From assembly GCF_040678635.1 (NCBI RefSeq), contig NZ_JBFATZ010000017.1:84727-148726 (forward strand): DNA of 64,000 nucleotides, given 5' to 3'. How positions within the stretch are numbered: the first letter of the stretch is position 1; every line of letters starts with the position of its first letter. Shown piece after piece: positions 59,396 to 64,000 of this stretch. Origin of the DNA: Thermopolyspora sp040678635 (GTDB lineage: Bacteria; Actinomycetota; Actinomycetes; Streptosporangiales; Streptosporangiaceae). Under the pieces are notes generated by a model. The model searched no databases, was not told the DNA's origin, and saw only the letters and a list, made by a program, of their open reading frames with translations. The position numbers and the translations under genes were made by a program.

Positions 59396-60454
59396 TCAGA
59401 ACGCGTACCGGACCCGGCAGTAAGGGAGCTTGGCGGCGAGCAGGCCGGTGAGGGCGGCGACGTATCGCCCCTTTTGACCGGTCCGGTAGCGCACGTTCCG
59501 GCCGCTGGTCTCGGACCGTTTGGCCTGTTGGAGCTCCGGCCGCCAGAGCACCTCCTCCGCCTTCGGATGCCACCCCAGGTTGATCTCATGGAGCCGCTCG
59601 TTGTGGGTAAGGAAGATCACCTCGGCGGCGAGCTGAGCACGCGCCTCGGGAGACAACGCGTCGTCGAGCCGCTCGAACAACTCGGCCCAGTCCTCCAGCC
59701 AGCCGTCCCGCACCACCACCGGGCTCAGGTTGACGTGCACTTCATACCCGGCCGCCACGAAGTCGTCGATGGCGGCCATGCGCTCGGCGATCGGCGACGT
59801 ACGGATGTCCAGCAGCTTGGCGTCGGCGGCGGGCATGAGACTGAAGCGGACACGCGTACGCCCTCGCGGGTCCCAGTCGAGCAGGTCCCGGTTGACGTAC
59901 TTGGTGGCGAAACTGGCCTTGGCGTTCGGCAGGCCGCGGAACAGCTCCACCAGGTCGCGCACATTCTCCGAGATCATGGCGTCGACCGAGCAGTCGGAGT
60001 TCTCCCCGATGTCGTACACCCAGAGACGAGGATCGACCTGGTTGGGCTCAAGCTTGTCGCCCTGACGGCCCGCGTGCCGCCGCAGATAACCGCTGATCTT
60101 CTCGATGTTGGCGAACACCGTGATCGGATTGCTGTAGCCCTTGCGGCGCGGCACGTAACAGTAGGCGCAGGCCATCGCACACCCGTTCGCCGTCGACGGG
60201 GCGATGAAGTCGGCCGAACGCCCGTTGGGACGCGCGGTCAGCGACTTCTTGATCCCGAGCACGAGCGCCTCGGTCTTGATCCGCACCCACCGCGCCACAT
60301 TAACCTCATCCCCGTACAACTCGGGAATGCGATGGTGACTCTCGATCTCGACGATCTCGGCCCCAGGAAAACGATCGAGAATCTCGCGCCCGCGCGGCAG
60401 CGCGGCCGCCTCCGGCTCCGCGTAGACGCGCCGAATGTCGAGGAGCGCACTCAC
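59396..60454 (-). CDS. Spore-photoproduct-lyase-like radical SAM protein
   Basis: 352 aa. Radical-SAM Fe-S motif C-x3-C-x2-C in CAMACAYCYVPR near residue 91, preceded by GRSADFIAPSTANG; IENVRDLVELFR-like helices and LWVYDIGENSDCSVDAMI follow, as in SplB-type proteins. GTG start overlaps the TGA of the Nei gene, so the two form a DNA-repair unit. Whether it repairs spore photoproduct or another lesion is not known. Confidence 0.82.
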   Translation of the reverse strand: MSALLDIRRVYAEPEAAALPRGREILDRFPGAEIVEIESHHRIPELYGDEVNVARWVRIKTEALVLGIKKSLTARPNGRSADFIAPSTANGCAMACAYCYVPRRKGYSNPITVFANIEKISGYLRRHAGRQGDKLEPNQVDPRLWVYDIGENSDCSVDAMISENVRDLVELFRGLPNAKASFATKYVNRDLLDWDPRGRTRVRFSLMPAADAKLLDIRTSPIAERMAAIDDFVAAGYEVHVNLSPVVVRDGWLEDWAELFERLDDALSPEARAQLAAEVIFLTHNERLHEINLGWHPKAEEVLWRPELQQAKRSETSGRNVRYRTGQKGRYVAALTGLLAAKLPYCRVRYAF

Positions 60455-61203
60455 TGCCGCTCCGGCTGGTCCATGGGACAACAATATGCGGTCCTGGAAG
60501 CAAGTTGCCAGGTCAGGACGGGTGCGCCACACCTGCGGCAGTGCTCGCGCTTATACACCCACCGCTCGGACGGCGCGTCCGGATCACTCACCACCTGCCC
60601 GGCGTCCCTGCCGAGGGCGAGGTACTCGACCGCGATGTCCCACAGCCTCCCGGCGGCCCCGGCCCCAAGGCCACGAGCCCCCGGATGCAGGTCGGCGAGG
60701 AAGAGCAACTCGGCCCGCCAGGCGTTCCCGATCCCGGACCAGACCCTCTGATCGAGCACGGCCGCGCCCACCGGCCCGTTGAAGCCGGTCAGCCGCACGA
60801 CCGCCTCATCCCGTACGGCGTCCGCACGCAGCGGATCGGGCCCAAGCGACCCGCGCAACGCGGCCACCTCGGCCGCAGACATCACCTCACACCGCGCCGG
60901 CGCGATGAGGTCGTACGCCACCTCGTCGGTCGCCAGCCGCAGCCGCGTCCCACGCCGCGACGGCGTACCGGGGTCGTCGTACCGCAGAAAAAGCCCCTGC
61001 ATCCCCAAATGCACATGCACGATGGGCGCATCCTCGAAGTGGTAGAGCAGATGCTTGCCGATCGCCTCCACCCCGGTGAGCACCCGCCCATCCCACGGCC
61101 GCGCGTCGAACCGCCCCTGCGGCCCGGCCGCCCGCACCGCCCGCCCGGCGAGGTCCGCATGCTGCTCGGCCGCGTGACGATGGATGAGATGTCCTTCCGG
61201 CAT
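60451..61203 (-). CDS. Fpg/Nei-family DNA glycosylase (Nei2-like)
   Basis: 250 aa. MPEGH N-terminus gives the catalytic Pro2 and Glu3; Lys in GVEAIGKHLLYHF; H2TH region VWSGIGNAWRAELLFLADLH; C-terminal four-Cys zinc finger (HCRRCGAPVLTW then ASRTAYCCP). Removes oxidised pyrimidines and cuts the strand. Coupled to the SPL-like gene. Confidence 0.92.
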   Translation of the reverse strand: MPEGHLIHRHAAEQHADLAGRAVRAAGPQGRFDARPWDGRVLTGVEAIGKHLLYHFEDAPIVHVHLGMQGLFLRYDDPGTPSRRGTRLRLATDEVAYDLIAPARCEVMSAAEVAALRGSLGPDPLRADAVRDEAVVRLTGFNGPVGAAVLDQRVWSGIGNAWRAELLFLADLHPGARGLGAGAAGRLWDIAVEYLALGRDAGQVVSDPDAPSERWVYKREHCRRCGAPVLTWQLASRTAYCCPMDQPERQ

Positions 61204-61286
61204 GCCCGATGAACTACCCCGTGACCTGCACCGACGCGCATCGTGAATGTCGTCGTAAATGTCAAGGTGCTGCCCGGCGCGGCCGG

Positions 61287-62138
61287 TTACGCGCCGACAT
61301 CCGTCGGCGCCAGCGTCGTGTGGGCCATGGAAGCCAGGAGGCGGAGCTTCTCGTCGCTCTCGCTGCCCTGATCAGCGTAGTAAAGCACCAGGAGCAGGCC
61401 GTCCACGGGCAGTTTGTCGCGGTGCAGGCGCAGCTCGCCGACGACGGGATGGTTCACGGTGGTGGTCCCGCCGTCGAGGGTGCGGATGTCGTGGCGCGCC
61501 CAGAGCGTTCCAAACAGCTCGCTCGACAGGGAGAGCTCCCCCACCAGTTCCACGAACCGCGGATTGTCGATGTCGTCCGTCGCCGACTTTCTGAAGGCGG
61601 CGATGAACCCTTCGGCCGAGCGCATCCAGTCCTGCTGAAACGCCTGTTCCTCGGGATCGAGCAGCAGCGACCTCAAACGGTTGTACCCGGGCTGCAGACG
61701 CGGAGAGAGCGCGACCGCGAGCCGGTTGGACGCGAGCACATCAAACGCGCGCCCCTCCACAAAGGCCGGAATCTGTACGCTCGCCAGGAGCTGGTGCAAC
61801 CGTGGGGGAACCCGTTCGGGCTTCCTACGCCTCCGGTGCCTGGGGCGCGCGGCGGCCAAGCTGAGAAGGTACTCCTGTTCGACCTCATCGAGCTGCAAGA
61901 CGCGCGCGAGGGATTCGAGCACCTGCGGCGACGGATTCTTGTCGCGTCCACGCTCCAGCCGCAGATAGTAGTCGGCGCTGATGCCCGCAAGCATGGCCAC
62001 CTCTTCCCGGCGAAGCCCCGGAACGCGCCGGTTCGGCCCCGGCCGAAGCCCGGCTTGCTGCGGGGTGACCAGCGCCCGCCGGGCACGAAGGTAGCCGCCG
62101 AGCAGGTTCGCGCGGTTGTCGTCGCTCACACCCGCCAT
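61287..62138 (-). CDS. XRE regulator with MmyB-like ligand-binding domain
   Basis: 283 aa. HTH: LGGYLRARRALVTPQQAGLR, VPGLRREEVAMLAGISADYY, LRLERGRDKNPSPQVLESLA. Then the MmyB-type PAS-like domain (IPAFVEGRAFDVLASNRLAV; LFGTLWARHDIR). This family is almost always divergent from an SDR or oxidoreductase gene, as here. Start at ATG 62138; an open frame extends upstream without homology. Confidence 0.9.
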   Translation of the reverse strand: MAGVSDDNRANLLGGYLRARRALVTPQQAGLRPGPNRRVPGLRREEVAMLAGISADYYLRLERGRDKNPSPQVLESLARVLQLDEVEQEYLLSLAAARPRHRRRRKPERVPPRLHQLLASVQIPAFVEGRAFDVLASNRLAVALSPRLQPGYNRLRSLLLDPEEQAFQQDWMRSAEGFIAAFRKSATDDIDNPRFVELVGELSLSSELFGTLWARHDIRTLDGGTTTVNHPVVGELRLHRDKLPVDGLLLVLYYADQGSESDEKLRLLASMAHTTLAPTDVGA

Positions 62139-62311
62139 CGTATTTCGGGCATTCCCCCCAAGGGTGGCCCTGACAGGACCCCGGAAAACGGGGGCACTGC
62201 CGTGGCCGAGTGAACGAATCAACACTGAAGACGCCGCCGCACGGAACCGTCACCCACGACCGCGCCAGCGGCTTCGTCGCTGACCCATCCCGTCCTGACC
62301 AGGAGCAATAA

Positions 62312-63073
62312 ATGGACATCGCCAACCGCACCGTCTTCATCGCCGGCGCGACCTCGGGAATCGGTCTCGAACTCGCTCGACGCTTCGCCGCGGCCGGAAG
62401 CTCCGTCATCATCGGCGGCCGGCGAGCCGACCTGCTCGACCGGCTCGCGACCGAGGGATTCGACACCGTCCGCATCGACGTAACCGACCAGGACAGCGTC
62501 GCCCATGCCCGCGACACAATCCTCGGCAGCCACCCCGGCCTCGACACAATCGTGACGATGTCCGGGATCGGCACCCGCGAGGACCTACGCGATCCCGCAC
62601 ACTTCAGTGCCGCGCAGCAAATAATCGACACCAACCTCCTCGGCACCATCCGCGTCATCGACGCGTTCACCCCGCACCTGGTCGGGCGCGGTACCGGCAC
62701 CATCATCACCGTCAGCTCGGGCATCGGCTTCCTACCGTTCCCGCTCATGCCGACCTACGGGGCGTCAAAGGCCGCCGTACACGCCTACACCGAGGCGTTG
62801 CGCGCGCAACTGAACGGCACAGGCGTCGAGGTATCCGAGCTCATTCCCCCGGCTGTCGCCACCACGCCCGAGCAAACGCAACTCAACCCCGCCGCACTCC
62901 CCCTCGCCGACTTCGCCACCGAGGTGATGGACCTACTCAAGGCCAACCCCACCCCCCACGAGATCCTCGTCAAGGGCGTGCTAATGCACCGGTGGGCCGA
63001 GCGCGACGGCACCTACGCCGACCTGGTCGCCCAGCGGTCACGAGCGCTCGCCACGCTGCCAGGCCGTCAGTAA
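62312..63073 (+). CDS. Short-chain dehydrogenase/reductase
   Basis: 253 aa. AGATSGIG cofactor motif (residues 10-17), arginines after beta-2 (GGRRADLL) favour NADP, SGIG in place of NNAG, catalytic Ser in TVSSGIGFL and YGASKAA (YxxxK) near 150. Classical (DltE-like) SDR. CAGGAGCAATAA upstream. Probably repressed by the divergent XRE/MmyB regulator. Confidence 0.88.
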   Translation: MDIANRTVFIAGATSGIGLELARRFAAAGSSVIIGGRRADLLDRLATEGFDTVRIDVTDQDSVAHARDTILGSHPGLDTIVTMSGIGTREDLRDPAHFSAAQQIIDTNLLGTIRVIDAFTPHLVGRGTGTIITVSSGIGFLPFPLMPTYGASKAAVHAYTEALRAQLNGTGVEVSELIPPAVATTPEQTQLNPAALPLADFATEVMDLLKANPTPHEILVKGVLMHRWAERDGTYADLVAQRSRALATLPGRQ

Positions 63074-63084
63074 GCCTCGGCCGC

Positions 63085-63400
63085 AGGTAGCGCCCCCTCG
63101 ACCCCGTACGGTCGAGAGCTAGAAGGCGGCCCGCCATGCGCGCGGCGTCGATACTGCGGGTCCATGCGCGCTCTCGGTGGGACCGAGCTCGGCTGTGGGC
63201 TTCCTCGGCTCCCTGCGAGAGCTCGACCGCCTGGCCGTCGCCGAGTGCGCCGGCTCTTCGGCTTTGCGGGCGAGCAACCATGCGCGGGTCGCGTCGTCGC
63301 CTCCGGCCGGGAGGAACCGCTGGGCGCGTCGGATGTGCCCGACGGCCTCGGGGCCGGTGGTGGCGTACGACCGATAGGCGTAGATGCATGCCTGTGATGA
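63085..63400 (-). pseudogene. Frameshifted C-terminal relic of a TPR-type regulator
   Basis: In one minus frame: YAYRSYATTGPEAVGHIRRA then QRFLPAGGDDATRAWLLARK; after a shift, GDGQAVELSQGAEEAHSRAR and ERAWTRSIDAARMAG. Together they resemble the helical tail of XRE/TPR regulators of actinomycetes. No start or HTH remains. Confidence 0.45.
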
Positions 63401-63455
63401 CGCGGTGTCCTGACCGTCGAAGCAGTGTGTTGGCCCAGATGCATCAGTACATGGA

Positions 63456-63653
63456 TTGACATCGTCAGGGCTTCTCCGACACCTTCGCCTGGATCGCCCC
63501 GTCCTCCATTCCCGCGTTCGTCGCCGCCCAACTGCTCGGGAGCGTGAGGCCAGGAAGAAATACGAGCTGGCTAAGTTGGAGTTGGCGGATGCGCTTCACC
63601 TCGATAATGAGGAAGCCCAAGATCTCTTGGCCGCGTTCAAGCCGCCCAGTTAG
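63456..63653 (+). CDS. Doubtful small ORF
   Basis: 65 aa. The second half (REREARKKYELAKLELADAL then HLDNEEAQDLLAAFKPPS) is a plausible helical protein with normal codon use; the first half is Arg-rich and weak. No ribosome site. Could be the remnant of a larger gene. Confidence 0.3.
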   Translation: MTSSGLLRHLRLDRPVLHSRVRRRPTAREREARKKYELAKLELADALHLDNEEAQDLLAAFKPPS

Positions 63654-63698
63654 AGGGACACGGCTACTTGCGGCCACGACGACATCTGCGGAGCTGTA

Positions 63699-63929
63699 AT
63701 GGCAGATCTGATCGAGGTGCGCGTAACGACAAGCGTGCGAGCGGAGGCCGACGCCATCTGTTCCAGGGTCGTGGCTCGGCGTCTGGCCGCCTGTGCTCAG
63801 GTGGTTGCGCCCATCTCGTCTACCTATCGGTGGGGTGGTGAGGTTCAGCGGGCGGAGGAGTGGTTCCTGCTGATGAAGACGACTGCCGATCGCTTCGGGG
63901 ACCTTGTGTCGCCGGATCTTGAAAGCTGA
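63699..63929 (+). pseudogene. cutA: CutA1-family gene truncated by an IS element
   Basis: Residues 1-70 match CutA1: VRVTTSVRAEADAICSRVVA, RRLAACAQVVAPISSTYRWG, EVQRAEEWFLLMKTTADRF. Normal proteins have about 105 residues and end with an H-P-Y-x-x-P-E segment; here the frame leaves homology after GDLVSPDL and stops in the IS end. Probably inactive. Confidence 0.8.
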
Positions 63930-64000
63930 CCCCCTGGGGTACTTTGAAAGTTAACCCCCCTCCGAGATCTTGGAGGGTGCTGAAAGTGGAGGACTGGGCC
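63919..64000 (+). mobile_element. Left end of an IS21-family element, partial
   Basis: TTGAAAGCTGACCCCC (63919) and TTGAAAGTTAACCCCCC (63944) are the repeated terminal sites typical of IS21 ends; they follow the break in cutA. A GTG at 63977 begins VLKVEDWA, the start of IstA transposases. The element continues past the window. Confidence 0.75.
63977..64000 (+). CDS. istA: IS21-type transposase IstA, first 8 codons
   Basis: VLKVEDWA matches the N-terminus of IstA (M-L-x-V-E-D-W-A). Only 24 nt are present, so the call rests on this and on the terminal repeats before it. Confidence 0.55.

Overview
The window is from a very GC-rich actinomycete, most likely of the Streptosporangiaceae/Thermomonosporaceae type. 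The signs are the GC-biased third codon positions, many GTG starts, DUF397 + helix-turn-helix/DUF5753 pairs, a DUF574-type SAM methyltransferase, a LAL regulator, a BTAD regulator, an NhaA-DsbA fusion and the core locus murB-hadB-hadA-rpmG-tRNA-Met-tRNA-Thr. The genus is inferred, not proven.

1-10.2 kb is a CRISPR island. The 3' half of a type I-B cas operon (cas6, cas8b/cst1, cas7/cst2, reading left and running off the edge) is divergent from CRISPR array 1 (9 repeats). Array 2 (5 repeats, minus strand) and array 3 (3 repeats, plus strand) follow. All three leaders carry the same long palindrome, whose inner edge lies exactly 56 nt from the first repeat. Genes between the arrays are not cas: a DUF397/HTH pair, a small ORF with an anti-sigma-type ATPase, and a three-gene operon of a class I aminoacyl-tRNA-synthetase-like protein fused to an ASCH domain, an AAA_28 P-loop protein and an unknown helical protein. 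IS256-type transposase tails lie at the distal ends of arrays 1 and 3, and a decayed two-repeat array lies before array 3.

10.3-22 kb is accessory DNA: a MalT-like LuxR regulator with membrane genes, an XRE-cupin regulator divergent from a thioredoxin-reductase-like enzyme, and a patch of gene fragments (TetR head, acyl-CoA ligase tail, and a deleted copy of cas6 plus CRISPR leader) next to a VapBC-type pair. A toroid-fold protein, a TetR/SDR pair with two matching 22-bp operators and a frameshifted TnpB relic follow.

22-41 kb holds metabolic and envelope genes: a tandem-domain acyl-CoA dehydrogenase (FadE34-like), a GNAT, a DUF6247/RelE-like pair, a sigma/anti-sigma/ABC exporter operon, a frameshifted hydrolase relic, deoC with one full and one short aldehyde dehydrogenase, a LAL regulator, a CHAP peptidoglycan hydrolase and a GDT1-type Mn exporter behind a yybP-ykoY Mn riboswitch. 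41-45.2 kb is the conserved core locus.

45-64 kb carries a hemerythrin protein, a BTAD/AAA regulator with a damaged N-terminus, a PP2C-like protein, an NlpC/P60 hydrolase, a protein mannosyltransferase, a small secreted protein, NhaA-DsbA, a DUF574 methyltransferase, AraC, a hydrolase, a DNA-repair pair (SPL-like radical SAM + Nei2), an XRE/SDR pair, regulator debris, and a cutA gene cut by an IS21-type element that begins at the right edge.
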